This document shows positions 42,964 to 51,231 of a stretch of DNA of 56,832 nucleotides, piece by piece. Below the pieces are notes generated by a model that saw only the letters and a program-made list of their open reading frames with translations, was not told the DNA's origin and ran no database searches. The translations under genes and the position numbers were made by a program. This DNA is from Myxococcales bacterium (GTDB lineage Bacteria > Myxococcota_A > Polyangia > Polyangiales > Polyangiaceae): contig SXNL01000038.1 in assembly GCA_005777185.1 (NCBI GenBank), positions 1 to 56,832 of the forward strand, in the 5' to 3' direction. Every line of letters begins with the position of its first letter. Position 1 is the stretch's first letter.

Positions 42964-44808
42964 TCACTTGCGTTTCCTGGCCCCCAGCACGGCGAGCTTG
43001 AAGTAGCTGAGCTGGCTCTTCGCGGCCTCCTTCACGAGGTCGAGGCGGTCCTTCTCGCGGGCGCTGCGCCGCGTGGTGAGCTCGCCCACGTCGTAGAGCT
43101 CGCGGGTGCGCGTGCGCTGGAGCTTGCCGCTCGAGGTCTTGGGGAGCGCGCCGGCCGCGAGCGGCACGACGTCGTCGAGGGTGAGCCCGGTGCCCTCCTG
43201 GACGGCCTTGCGGACGAGGGCGGCCACCGACTGGCCGTGGGCCTTCGCCTGCTCGGGCGCGACCGCGACGTCCTGCACCTCGAAGGCGAGGACGACCTTC
43301 TCGCGCTCGCCGGATGCGTCGTGCGTGCCGAACGCGATCACGTTGCCCTTGCGCACGCCAGGGACGCGGCTCGCCTCCCACTCGAGATCCTGCGGGTAGT
43401 AGTTGCGCCCGTTGATGATGATGACCTCCTTCGAGCGGCCGCAGATGAAGAGCTCTCCGCCGTGGAAGAAGCCGAGATCGCCCGTTCTCAGCCAGTCGCC
43501 CGCGAACGCGTCCTTCGTGCGTTCGGCGTCCTCCCAGTAGCCGTGCATCACGCTCGGCCCCTTGATGCGGATCTCGCCGACCTGCCCCTCGGGGAGCGTG
43601 GGGGAGGTCCCGTCCGCGTCCGCCGGAGGAAAGATGGCGATCTCGTGGCCCGGGAAGCTCGGGCCGCAGGAGACGAGGCGCACCGCGCTCTCGGCGTCGT
43701 CCGGCGCGGGGATCGCCAGCGACTCGCCGAAGAGGCGGTCGCCGTCGAAGGTCGTCGCGCGCATCCCCCGCTCGAGCCCGCTGAACGCGATCGCGAGGGA
43801 CGACTCGGCCATGCCGTAGGAGGGCAGGAGCGCCTCCTGGCGGAAGCCGATCTTGCCGAAGGAGTCGCAGAACGTCTGGAGCGTCTCGGGCCGGATGGGC
43901 TCTGCGCCGCAGCCCGCGACGCGCCACGTCGAGAGCTCGAGCCCGCCGAGATCGCGCTCGCGGACGCGCTTGGAGCACAGCGCGAAGGCGAAGTTGGGCG
44001 CGTACGCGATCGTCCCCTTGTGCCGCGTGATCGTCTGGAACCAGGTCACCGGGCGCCTGAGGAAGAGGAACGGTGGCATGAACACGATGGGGACGCGGTG
44101 CACGAGCGGGGCGAGCATGAAGCCGATGAGGCCCATGTCGTGGTAGAGCGGCAGCCAGGAGATCCCGACGTCGGTCTCGTTGATGCGGAGGCCTACCTCC
44201 ATGATGCAGTGGATGTTCGCCATGAGGTTCGCGTGCGTCACGCTCACGCCCTTCGGACGCGACGTCGACCCGCTCGTGAACTGGAGGAAGACGACATCGG
44301 AGGGGTCGATCTTCGTGGCTGCGAGGGGCTCCTGGGACTCGCGGATCGCCTCGACGGCCACGACCGCCTCGAGCGACGGACAATGCTCCTGCACCGTGCC
44401 GAGGAGGCGCTTGATGGTGGCGCTCGTGACGAGGGCGCGCGCGCCGCTCTTGCCGACGATGTGCCGCGTGTTGTCGAGGTACCCCTGCAGCTGGCCGAGG
44501 CCGAGCGGGGGGTAGATGGGGACGGGGACGATGCCCGCGCGGACGGCGCCGAGGAAGCAGAGGACGAAGTCCTCGTTCGTCGGCAGGATGAGGGCCACGC
44601 GATCGCCCTTCCGCAAGCCGAGGGCCTGCAGCGCGCCGCCGTAGCGGGCGCTCGCGCGCTCGAGGGCCGCGTAGGAGAACGACGACTCGGCCGGCACTCC
44701 GGCGTCGAACCCGGGCACGCCCTGGTCCGAGACGAAGCGGTACCCGCGGGCGGGATCGACGGTGCTCGCGGTCTCGATCGCCTGGACGAAGGTGCTGAAC
44801 GTGGGCAT
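42964..44808 (-). CDS. fatty acyl-AMP ligase (FAAL/FadD32-like)
   Basis: Adenylates a fatty acid for transfer to an acyl carrier or other acceptor. The 614-residue protein has P-loop FTSGSTSRPKGVSVTHANLMAN, the A5-type YGMAESSLAIAF motif, and GELFICGRSKEVIIINGRNYYPQDLE, which is characteristic of FAALs, then the C-terminal LPKTSSGKLQR lysine motif. The NGRNYYPQDLE form favours FAAL over acyl-CoA synthetase. No polyketide synthase, NRPS or carrier protein gene is adjacent, so the acceptor is unknown. Start ATG 44808 after a GGGGGG stretch. It diverges from the 87-aa gene over 121 bases and ends in a terminator. Confidence 0.9.
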   Translation of the reverse strand: MPTFSTFVQAIETASTVDPARGYRFVSDQGVPGFDAGVPAESSFSYAALERASARYGGALQALGLRKGDRVALILPTNEDFVLCFLGAVRAGIVPVPIYPPLGLGQLQGYLDNTRHIVGKSGARALVTSATIKRLLGTVQEHCPSLEAVVAVEAIRESQEPLAATKIDPSDVVFLQFTSGSTSRPKGVSVTHANLMANIHCIMEVGLRINETDVGISWLPLYHDMGLIGFMLAPLVHRVPIVFMPPFLFLRRPVTWFQTITRHKGTIAYAPNFAFALCSKRVRERDLGGLELSTWRVAGCGAEPIRPETLQTFCDSFGKIGFRQEALLPSYGMAESSLAIAFSGLERGMRATTFDGDRLFGESLAIPAPDDAESAVRLVSCGPSFPGHEIAIFPPADADGTSPTLPEGQVGEIRIKGPSVMHGYWEDAERTKDAFAGDWLRTGDLGFFHGGELFICGRSKEVIIINGRNYYPQDLEWEASRVPGVRKGNVIAFGTHDASGEREKVVLAFEVQDVAVAPEQAKAHGQSVAALVRKAVQEGTGLTLDDVVPLAAGALPKTSSGKLQRTRTRELYDVGELTTRRSAREKDRLDLVKEAAKSQLSYFKLAVLGARKRK

Positions 44809-44929
44809 GGCGAGCCCCCCGGATACCACGCCGCGGGGCGCGAAATGGCGCGAAAATGTGGTGCTGGTGAGGCGCTTTTGACAACCGTGGCAGAACGGCG
44901 GGATACTGCGCGTGGAGGATCCGACACCG

Positions 44930-45193
44930 ATGGCCCTGATCGAGACCGAGGAAGCCGCCCGCCGCCTGGCCCGCGCCATCGCCAGCGATCTCTCGCTCTA
45001 CAACGAGGAGAAGATCGTGAAGGGCATCACCGAGGACAACCTGTTCACGACGCTCGCCGAGGAGATCGAGGAGGGGCGGGCGCTGTACAAGCGCAGGGTG
45101 GACCCCGGCCTGTACGGCAAGAACTTCTACGATCGCGCCCTCGTCGACATCCTGGTGAAGGCCAAGGGGCACATCAAGTCGAAGATCTGGTGA
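44930..45193 (+). CDS. small uncharacterised protein, 87 aa
   Basis: Soluble and charged with two helical regions: EEAARRLARAIASDLSLYNEEK and ITEDNLFTTLAEEIEEGRALYKRR, followed by a DRALVDILVKAKGHIKSKIW end. I do not recognise a named family, but the ordered pattern and clean ribosome site (GGAGG 44914-44918 before ATG 44930) support a real gene. It lies one base before the pseudouridine synthase start and is probably translated with it. GTG 44912 is an alternative start. Confidence 0.7.
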   Translation: MALIETEEAARRLARAIASDLSLYNEEKIVKGITEDNLFTTLAEEIEEGRALYKRRVDPGLYGKNFYDRALVDILVKAKGHIKSKIW

Positions 45194-45194
45194 T

Positions 45195-46178
45195 GTGATC
45201 CTCGACCTGGCGCGCGGGCCGATCACGCTCGTCGTCCCCGACCACGCCCGGGGCTCGCGCCTCGATCGGTGGCTGGCCGCCGCCATGACCGCGGCGGGCG
45301 AGCCCGTGTCGCGCGCGGAGCTGCAGCGGTGGATGGAGGACGGCCGGGTCACAGTCGGGGGTCGCCCGCGGCGGCCAGCCGATCGCGTGCTGGCGGGGGA
45401 GCGCGTCGTCGTGGAGCCGGCGGAGCCGCTGCGGAGCGAGGCGGCGGCGGACGCCGGAGTGATCTTCGAGATCCTGCACGTCGACGAGGACATCGTCGTC
45501 GTGAACAAGCCGGCGGGGCTGGTGGTCCATCCCGCCGCCGGGCACGCGTCCGGGACACTCGTGAACGGGCTCCTCGCCCGCGGGCTGTTCGACGTGGCGA
45601 GGTTCGGAGGGGAGGGGGAGATCGAGCGGTTGCGACCGGGGATCGTGCACCGGCTCGACAAGGGGACGAGCGGGGTGATGGTGGTCGCTCGCACGCCCGC
45701 GGCGCGCGAGGCGTTGAAGGCCCAGTTCGCCGACCACACGATCGACAGGGTCTACGAGGCGATCTGCGTCGGACACGTCGAGAGCCGCGTGATCGACACG
45801 TTGCACGGGCGGCACCCCGGAGATCGCGTGCGCTTCTCCTCGCGCGTCAGGGCGGGCAAGCGCGCGGTGACGGTCGTCGCGGCCCGGGAGGCGCTCGGCG
45901 GCGCGACGTATGTAGACTGCACGCTTCGGACGGGGCGCACGCACCAGATCCGGGTCCACCTGGCGGACGCCGGGACGCCGATCCTGGGGGATCCACTCTA
46001 CGGCAAGGAGCCGCGCGAGCACGTGCTCCGTGACATCGCGCGCGCGCTCGGGAGGCAGGCGCTGCACGCGCGCGTTCTCGGGTTCGCGCACCCGCGGACG
46101 GAGGCGCGCGTGAGGTGGGACGTCGGGGCGCCGCCAGACTTCGCGCGCGCGCTCGAGGCGCTACGCGCGCTCCGGTGA
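45195..46178 (+). CDS. RluA-family 23S rRNA pseudouridine synthase (RluD-type)
   Basis: Converts uridines to pseudouridine in 23S rRNA. The 327-residue product starts with an S4-like RNA-binding domain (SRLDRWLAAAM, SRAELQRWMEDGRVTVGGR), then the catalytic domain with the invariant Asp in RPGIVHRLDKGTSGVMVVA, HPAAGHASGTLVNGLLA, and the C-terminal TGRTHQIRVHLA and GDPLYG motifs. The S4 domain favours RluD or RluC over RluA. Start GTG 45195, one base after the previous stop. It converges on the peroxiredoxin with 6 bases between. Confidence 0.93.
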   Translation: MILDLARGPITLVVPDHARGSRLDRWLAAAMTAAGEPVSRAELQRWMEDGRVTVGGRPRRPADRVLAGERVVVEPAEPLRSEAAADAGVIFEILHVDEDIVVVNKPAGLVVHPAAGHASGTLVNGLLARGLFDVARFGGEGEIERLRPGIVHRLDKGTSGVMVVARTPAAREALKAQFADHTIDRVYEAICVGHVESRVIDTLHGRHPGDRVRFSSRVRAGKRAVTVVAAREALGGATYVDCTLRTGRTHQIRVHLADAGTPILGDPLYGKEPREHVLRDIARALGRQALHARVLGFAHPRTEARVRWDVGAPPDFARALEALRALR

Positions 46179-46184
46179 CGGGCG

Positions 46185-46679
46185 TCAGCCTAGCTGGGAG
46201 AGCAGCGTCGTGGCATCGCTGACCTCGAACTTGCCCTTCGCCTCGACGTTGAGCAGCTTGACGACGCCGTCGTCGAGCAGCATCGAGTAGCGGCGCGAGC
46301 GGACGCCCATGTCAGGAAGATCCTGCTCGAGACCGAGCTTGCGCGTCAGCTCGGCGGCCCCGTCGCCGAGCATGCGGACCTTGCCGAAGGCCCCGAGCTC
46401 CCGGCCCCACGCGGCCATGACGTAGCCGTCGTTCACGGACACGCACCACACCTCGTCGACGCCCTTCGCCCGCAGCGCGTCGAGGTGCTCGACGTACCCG
46501 GGCACATGCTTGGCCGAGCACGTCGGCGTGTACGCTCCGGGCAACGCGAAGAGGGCGATCTTCTTGCCCTTCGCGGCCTCGGTGACCGACACCCGGCCGG
46601 GGCTGACGGGGCAGGCCTCGCCGAACGCGATGGACTCGAACAGGGTGGCCTCGGGGATACGGTCGCCGATCTGGATCAT
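46185..46679 (-). CDS. Prx5-type peroxiredoxin
   Basis: Thiol peroxidase of 164 residues. It has the peroxiredoxin 5 signature FALPGAYTPTCSAKHVPGYVEHL with the peroxidatic Cys in PTCS (about residue 54), and later ELTRKLGLEQDLPDMGVRSRRYSMLLDDGVV, also typical. Another Cys lies in VWCVSVND. No signal peptide, so cytosolic. ATG 46679 overlaps the stop of the upstream membrane protein (ATGA), so the two are coupled. Confidence 0.92.
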   Translation of the reverse strand: MIQIGDRIPEATLFESIAFGEACPVSPGRVSVTEAAKGKKIALFALPGAYTPTCSAKHVPGYVEHLDALRAKGVDEVWCVSVNDGYVMAAWGRELGAFGKVRMLGDGAAELTRKLGLEQDLPDMGVRSRRYSMLLDDGVVKLLNVEAKGKFEVSDATTLLSQLG

Positions 46680-47644
46680 CTTGCCTCCGTTTTCTCACGC
46701 AGCAGCTTGGGGTACTTGCCCTTGAGGAGTGACAGCGCCACGAACCCGACGAACACGGCGAACCATAGCGTGGCGAAGCGCACGAGGATCATCGCGGCGG
46801 TCGCGTTCGTTTCCTTGACGTGGCCGAGCTCGAGCATCTGGCCCATGAGGGCGCTCTCGGTGACGCCGAGGCCACCCGGGACGGGGACGATGGCGCCCGC
46901 GAGCGTGCTCGTGGCGTAGAAGAACGTCGCGAGGGTGACGGGCGTGGTCTCGTAGAAGCCGCGCAGGATGACCCAGAGGCTCAGGCACTCGAGCTCCCAC
47001 GCGAAGACCGAGAGGGCCGTGGGGAGGACGAGGTTACGCGGCTCGAGGAGCACCGCGAGGCTCTCGTACATGGCCCGCACCTTGGGCGCGGCCTTGCCGA
47101 ACGGGCCGGGGAGCTTCGCGAAGAGGTCGATGATCGCCATGGAGAGGCGTCGCGACGCGATCACGACGACGATCGACGCGACGAGGCCCAGCCCGATGCC
47201 GGCCCACACCATGCCGCCCTGGAAGCCGATCGATGCGACCGCGATCAGCACGACGATCCCGAGCACGTCGGTGACGCGCTCGGCCACGACGATGGGCGCG
47301 GTGGTCGTCATGGGGACGGCGTACGTCTCGAAGAGGACGAGGGACTTGAACACCTCGCCCACCTTCCCGGGTGTGATCGTGAGGACGAACCCCGAGAGGA
47401 ACGTCAGGAAGCTGTCCCGCTTGTCGACGCCCTTGATGTCGAGGCGGGCGAGGTAGAACTCCCACTTGAAGTACCGGAGGACGTAGTTGCCGAACGCGAG
47501 GCCGCACGCGGCGAAGAAGGCCCACCACTGGAAGGACGAGAGGGCAGCACCCATCTTGCCGACGCCGCGCCAGACGGCGAAGCCGCCGTAGAGCGCGACG
47601 CCGAGGAGCATCATGGAGAGGACGCGTCGGACGTTGAACTTCAC
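46676..47644 (-). CDS. LPG synthase-type (UPF0104/AglD-like) polytopic membrane protein
   Basis: 322 residues with about seven TM segments. It shows the pattern of the lysylphosphatidylglycerol synthase TM family: LRYFKWEFYLARLDI, FLSGFVLTITPGKVGEVFKSLVLF (the TPGKxGE motif), VAERVTDVLGIVVL and GAIVPVPGGLGVTESAL. There is no cytosolic aminoacyl-transfer domain, so LPG synthesis is not expected; relatives act as lipid flippases or are unassigned. Start GTG 47644 overlaps the tiny TM gene stop (GTGA). Confidence 0.88.
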   Translation of the reverse strand: MKFNVRRVLSMMLLGVALYGGFAVWRGVGKMGAALSSFQWWAFFAACGLAFGNYVLRYFKWEFYLARLDIKGVDKRDSFLTFLSGFVLTITPGKVGEVFKSLVLFETYAVPMTTTAPIVVAERVTDVLGIVVLIAVASIGFQGGMVWAGIGLGLVASIVVVIASRRLSMAIIDLFAKLPGPFGKAAPKVRAMYESLAVLLEPRNLVLPTALSVFAWELECLSLWVILRGFYETTPVTLATFFYATSTLAGAIVPVPGGLGVTESALMGQMLELGHVKETNATAAMILVRFATLWFAVFVGFVALSLLKGKYPKLLREKTEAR

Positions 47645-47868
47645 GGTCTCCCTCGCCTGGACGCGGGCGTCTCGTCGGGGCGCCGCCTCCGGAAAACGCC
47701 CCCGCGCCACAGGAGGTACAGCGCCCCGCCCACGACGAGGGCGCCGATCACCCCGTAGAACGCCCACGCGGGGGCCTCCCATCGGCCGCGCGCGAGGCCC
47801 GGATCGGGTCGCGTGACGCCGTCCTGCGCCGGCTCGAGGACGCGCGATTCCGTGGATGATGCAAGCAT
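47641..47868 (-). CDS. tiny single-TM protein, 75 aa
   Basis: A polar N-terminus ([23 protein letters not shown]), one TM segment ([20 protein letters not shown], about residues 38-57) and an Arg-rich tail. Family not recognised. ATG 47868 is chosen; an in-frame earlier start reaches 47919. It heads the three-gene minus-strand operon with the flippase-like and peroxiredoxin genes. Its 5' end lies beside the MoxR start, with about 62 bases between to hold both promoters. Confidence 0.55.
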   Translation of the reverse strand: MLASSTESRVLEPAQDGVTRPDPGLARGRWEAPAWAFYGVIGALVVGGALYLLWRGGVFRRRRPDETPASRRGRP

Positions 47869-47930
47869 CGTGGACGCCCCGCTTCTATCACCTTTGCAAT
47901 CCGCGTTCACCTGATGCAACGTACCGGCCC

Positions 47931-48932
47931 GTGAAGGACGACGCCCCCTCCGACGTGGAGCTCCTCGAGAAGGCGCACCGCGCCGGGAAGGCGCTGCACG
48001 AGGCGCTCGGCGCGAGGGTCGTGGGGCAGACGGCCACGATCGAGCTCATGCTGGTGACGCTCCTGTCCCGCGGGCACGCGCTGCTCGTCGGCGTGCCCGG
48101 CCTGGCGAAGACCCTGCTGGTGGCGTCGCTCGCGGACGCGCTCGGGCTCTCGTTCGGTCGCGTGCAGTTCACGCCGGACCTGCTCCCGGCGGACATCACG
48201 GGAACCGACGTCCTGATGGAGGAGGACGACGACAAGGGCGGCGTCCGGAGGCGGACGCGATTCTTGCCTGGCCCCATCTTCCACAACCTCGTCCTCGCGG
48301 ACGAGATCAACCGGACTCCACCCAAGACGCAGGCCGCGTTGCTGCAGGCGATGCAGGAGCGGAAGGTCACCGTCGGCGTCGCGACGCACGAGCTTCCGCC
48401 GCCGTTCCAGGTCTTCGCGACGCGCAACCCCATCGAGCAGGAGGGCACGTACCCGCTGCCCGAGGCACAGCTCGACCGCTACCTGCTCGTGATCCACGTG
48501 GACTACCCGTCGGAGGCGGAGGAGCGCGAGATCGCGCGCCGCACCACGAGCCCGGTCCTCGGGGAGGTCCCGCGCGTGCTGTCCGGCGCAGACGTCGCGG
48601 CGCTACAGGCGCTCGTGCCGCGCGTACCGGTCACGGAGGAGGCGGTCGCGCTCGCGGTCGCCCTCGGGCGGCGAACGCGGCCCCTGGACGCGCACGCGCC
48701 CAAGAAGGTGCAGACGTTCGTGCGCTTTGGTGCTGGCCCGCGCGGCTCGCAGGCGCTCGTCCTCGCCGCGAAGGCGCGCGCGGCGCTCCGGGGAGAGGCT
48801 GCGGCGGACATCGACGACGTGCGCGCGCTCATCACGCCCGTGCTGCGGCACAGGCTCGTCCTCTCGTACCGGGCGGAGGCCGAGGGCGTCCGGGACACCG
48901 ACGTCCTCGCGGAGGTCGCGAGGTGTGTATGA
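47931..48932 (+). CDS. MoxR-family AAA+ ATPase
   Basis: Chaperone-like ATPase. The 333-residue chain shows [34 protein letters not shown] (Walker A GVPGLAKT), [20 protein letters not shown] (Walker B and sensor region), and the MoxR signature [24 protein letters not shown]. The C-terminal domain has [13 protein letters not shown]-type helices ([19 protein letters not shown]). MoxR genes are normally followed by DUF58 and VWA genes; none is present here, and a metallopeptidase-like gene follows after 12 bases. GTG 47931 gives the usual N-terminus; ATG 47856 would add 25 residues that overlap the divergent gene. Confidence 0.92.
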   Translation: MKDDAPSDVELLEKAHRAGKALHEALGARVVGQTATIELMLVTLLSRGHALLVGVPGLAKTLLVASLADALGLSFGRVQFTPDLLPADITGTDVLMEEDDDKGGVRRRTRFLPGPIFHNLVLADEINRTPPKTQAALLQAMQERKVTVGVATHELPPPFQVFATRNPIEQEGTYPLPEAQLDRYLLVIHVDYPSEAEEREIARRTTSPVLGEVPRVLSGADVAALQALVPRVPVTEEAVALAVALGRRTRPLDAHAPKKVQTFVRFGAGPRGSQALVLAAKARAALRGEAAADIDDVRALITPVLRHRLVLSYRAEAEGVRDTDVLAEVARCV

Positions 48933-48944
48933 TGGAGGCCGGCC

Positions 48945-50366
48945 ATGGCCGACAAGCCCCCCAAGAAGGATGCGCCGACCGCGCCCGCGTCGAGCGCCAA
49001 GGAGGCCAGGGAGGTGCCGGTCGCACCCCTCTCGCGGCTCGACGTCGACGAGAAGCCGTCCCTGCCTGCCATGCCGGCAGCCGGGCCGTGGCGTAGCTAC
49101 AAGGAGCTCGTCAGCCAGCTCTCGCAGCGCATCGTCGAGGCGCAGCGCCCGATCCGCGTGCTCCAGGCGATCAAGTGGGAGAGGGAGATCGACGAGGCGT
49201 TCTTCAAGGCGCGGTTCCGCGAGCTGCCGAAGGCCGATCAGGCCTTCTACGCGCGCATGGAGCTCGGGTTCGATCCGAAGGCGAAGGCCGCCGAGTTCGA
49301 GACCATCGCGCGCGACATCGACCGCGAGCTCGGGGAGGACGACGCCATCGGGAACATCATGCTCGCGTCGGCCCTCCAGTATCGCGATCTCGTGCGGATG
49401 CTCGAGGGCCGGGGAACGCCGCTGTTCTACGCTTACGCGCGCAAGCTGTACGGGTCGCCGAAGGACAAGTTCCCGGACGGGAAGAGCACGGTGCGCGAGC
49501 TGGGGCACGTGCTCTACGAGATCCTGACGAACGATGCGCAGCTCGGCCCGCGCGCGGCCCGTACCCTCACCGCGCAGGAGGCCGCCGAGCAGCTCAACGA
49601 GCGCTTCACGAAGTACTTCGGGGATGCTGGCGTACGCGTAGAGCTCGACGACGGCATCCTGTCGGACGCGGCCGCCGGAGGGGACTGCGTCAAGGTGCGC
49701 ACCGGCGCGATGTTCTCCCCGCGCGACGTGGACATCCTCGAGGTGCACGAGGGATGGGTTCACGTCGCCACGTCGCTGAACGGGCAGCAGCAGGCCGTGG
49801 CGCGGTGGCTCGCGAAAGGGCCCCCCCGGACGACCACGGTGCAGGAGGGGCTCGCGGCGCTGGTGGAGATCTTCACGTTTCGCACGTACCCGCGGCGCGC
49901 GAGGCGGCTCAACGATCGCGTCATCGCGGTCGACAAGGCCGAGGACGGCGCCAGCTTCCTCGACGTGTTCGAGTGGTTTCGCACCGAGGGGTACGACGAG
50001 GACGAGTGCTACGCGAACACGCGCCGCGTGTTCCGAGGTGGCGTCGTGGACGGCGGAGCGCCTTTCACGAAGGACGCCTGCTACTGCAAGGGGATCGTCC
50101 TCAACTACGCGTTCATCCGGAGCGCCTTTCTTCACAACCGCGCGGATTTATTGCCCTATTTGTTCGTTGGCAAGGTCGCGCACGAGGACATCCCGGTGCT
50201 CGCCCGCCGCGTCGGAGACGGCGTCGTCAAGCCTCCGAGGTACATGCCGCCCATGTTTCGCGACCTGAACGGGCTCTCGATCTGGATGGCGTACTCGGCG
50301 TTCTTCTCACGCCTGTCCGGGGACGCGATCCTCGAGCACTACGGGAAGCTCTTCGCGCGCTACTGA
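48945..50366 (+). CDS. DUF1704 (QEGLA-motif, MATCAP-like) metallopeptidase-like protein
   Basis: 473 residues, no signal peptide. It carries the QEGLA signature (TTTVQEGLAALVEIF, about residue 297) and, about 30 residues before it, EVHEGWVH with His268, Glu269 and His273, an HExxxH motif. This combination matches the bacterial 'flavohemoglobin expression-modulating QEGLA' family, whose eukaryotic relatives (MATCAP) are tubulin carboxypeptidases. Substrate in bacteria is unknown. Start ATG 48945 with GGAGG at 48933. It directly follows MoxR, with which it is probably cotranscribed. Codons 50145-50168 include TTA and other AT-rich codons unlike the rest of the gene. Confidence 0.88.
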   Translation: MADKPPKKDAPTAPASSAKEAREVPVAPLSRLDVDEKPSLPAMPAAGPWRSYKELVSQLSQRIVEAQRPIRVLQAIKWEREIDEAFFKARFRELPKADQAFYARMELGFDPKAKAAEFETIARDIDRELGEDDAIGNIMLASALQYRDLVRMLEGRGTPLFYAYARKLYGSPKDKFPDGKSTVRELGHVLYEILTNDAQLGPRAARTLTAQEAAEQLNERFTKYFGDAGVRVELDDGILSDAAAGGDCVKVRTGAMFSPRDVDILEVHEGWVHVATSLNGQQQAVARWLAKGPPRTTTVQEGLAALVEIFTFRTYPRRARRLNDRVIAVDKAEDGASFLDVFEWFRTEGYDEDECYANTRRVFRGGVVDGGAPFTKDACYCKGIVLNYAFIRSAFLHNRADLLPYLFVGKVAHEDIPVLARRVGDGVVKPPRYMPPMFRDLNGLSIWMAYSAFFSRLSGDAILEHYGKLFARY

Positions 50367-50415
50367 CCCTCGGAGGCGCCGCGCGGGGGCCGGCACCCCG
50401 GCAGGAATCGAGAAC

Positions 50416-50421
50416 TATAAT
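50416..50421 (+). promoter_or_regulatory. possible -10 element upstream of the second ECF sigma gene
   Basis: A perfect TATAAT, unusual in this GC-rich sequence, about 120 bases before the sigma start. No convincing -35 lies 16-18 bases upstream, so its function is doubtful. Confidence 0.25.
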
Positions 50422-50542
50422 GCCGGCTTGAAGAGACCGGTGAGCATCATGCTGCCGCGCGCGCCGGGGCGTATCGCGCCGTCCCGGGCCGCCACCCGAA
50501 GAAAGATCAAACCGCCACCCTGTTTCGGACGTCCTAGGCCCG

Positions 50543-51202
50543 ATGCCCACCCCTGCCGAGCGCGAGGCCGCGACCGCGGCGTTCCTGGTCGCGCGTGCGA
50601 AGGCGGGGGATCCCCGGGCGTTCGACGCGCTCGTGCGCCGCTACCGTCCCCGGATCTTCGCGCTGGCCCTCCACCTCTCGGGCTCGGAGAGCGACGCCGA
50701 CGACATCGTTCAGGACGTCTTCCTCCGCGCGTACGCCGCGCTCGACCGCTTCGAGGGTAGGAGCGAGTTCTTCACGTGGGTGTATCGCCTCACGCTCAAC
50801 CGCGCCTTCGATGCGCGGCGCGCGCGGGCCCGACGCCGCGAGACGACCATCGACGGGTACGATCCGCGCATCGAGCGATCCATCGAGGTGGACGCGCCCG
50901 GCGATCCCGCGCGCGCCGCGGAGCTTCGGCAGACCTACGCCCGCGTGCTACGCGCGCTCGACGCGCTTCCGCCCGCGATCTCCGCGACGGTCGTGCTCGT
51001 CGCGCTGCAGGGGTTGTCGAACGTCGAGGCCGCGGTCGTGCAGGGGTGCTCGCCGAAGACGATCGGGTGGCGCCTGCACGTCGGCCGCAAGCACCTGCTC
51101 GAGGCGATCTCGGACGTGCAACCCGCGACGTACCTCTCCGAGCGCCTCGGCTTGCTCCTCGCCGAGGCGGGGATGCCGGCGCCGGGGCCGATGCGCGTGT
51201 AA
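50543..51202 (+). CDS. ECF-family RNA polymerase sigma factor, second
   Basis: 219 residues. Region 2: GDPRAFDALVRRYRPRIFALALH, then DDIVQDVFLRAYAALDRFEGRSEFFTWVYRLTLNRAFDARR. Region 4: ALDALPPAISATVVLVALQGLSNVEAAVVQGCSPKTIGWRLHVGRKHLLEAI. The region 4 helix is less canonical than in the first ECF factor. No anti-sigma gene with a zinc finger is adjacent. It precedes a surface-repeat protein by 29 bases, which may be its target or partner. ATG 50543. A target promoter cannot be named. Confidence 0.92.
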   Translation: MPTPAEREAATAAFLVARAKAGDPRAFDALVRRYRPRIFALALHLSGSESDADDIVQDVFLRAYAALDRFEGRSEFFTWVYRLTLNRAFDARRARARRRETTIDGYDPRIERSIEVDAPGDPARAAELRQTYARVLRALDALPPAISATVVLVALQGLSNVEAAVVQGCSPKTIGWRLHVGRKHLLEAISDVQPATYLSERLGLLLAEAGMPAPGPMRV

Positions 51203-51231
51203 GGTCCGCGACGGCCCGTCGTTGGGACGGG

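Noticed and set aside
43237-45198. 653-codon plus-strand frame opposite the acyl-AMP ligase
   Set aside because: Shadow composition, no motif; the ligase on the other strand is fully supported.
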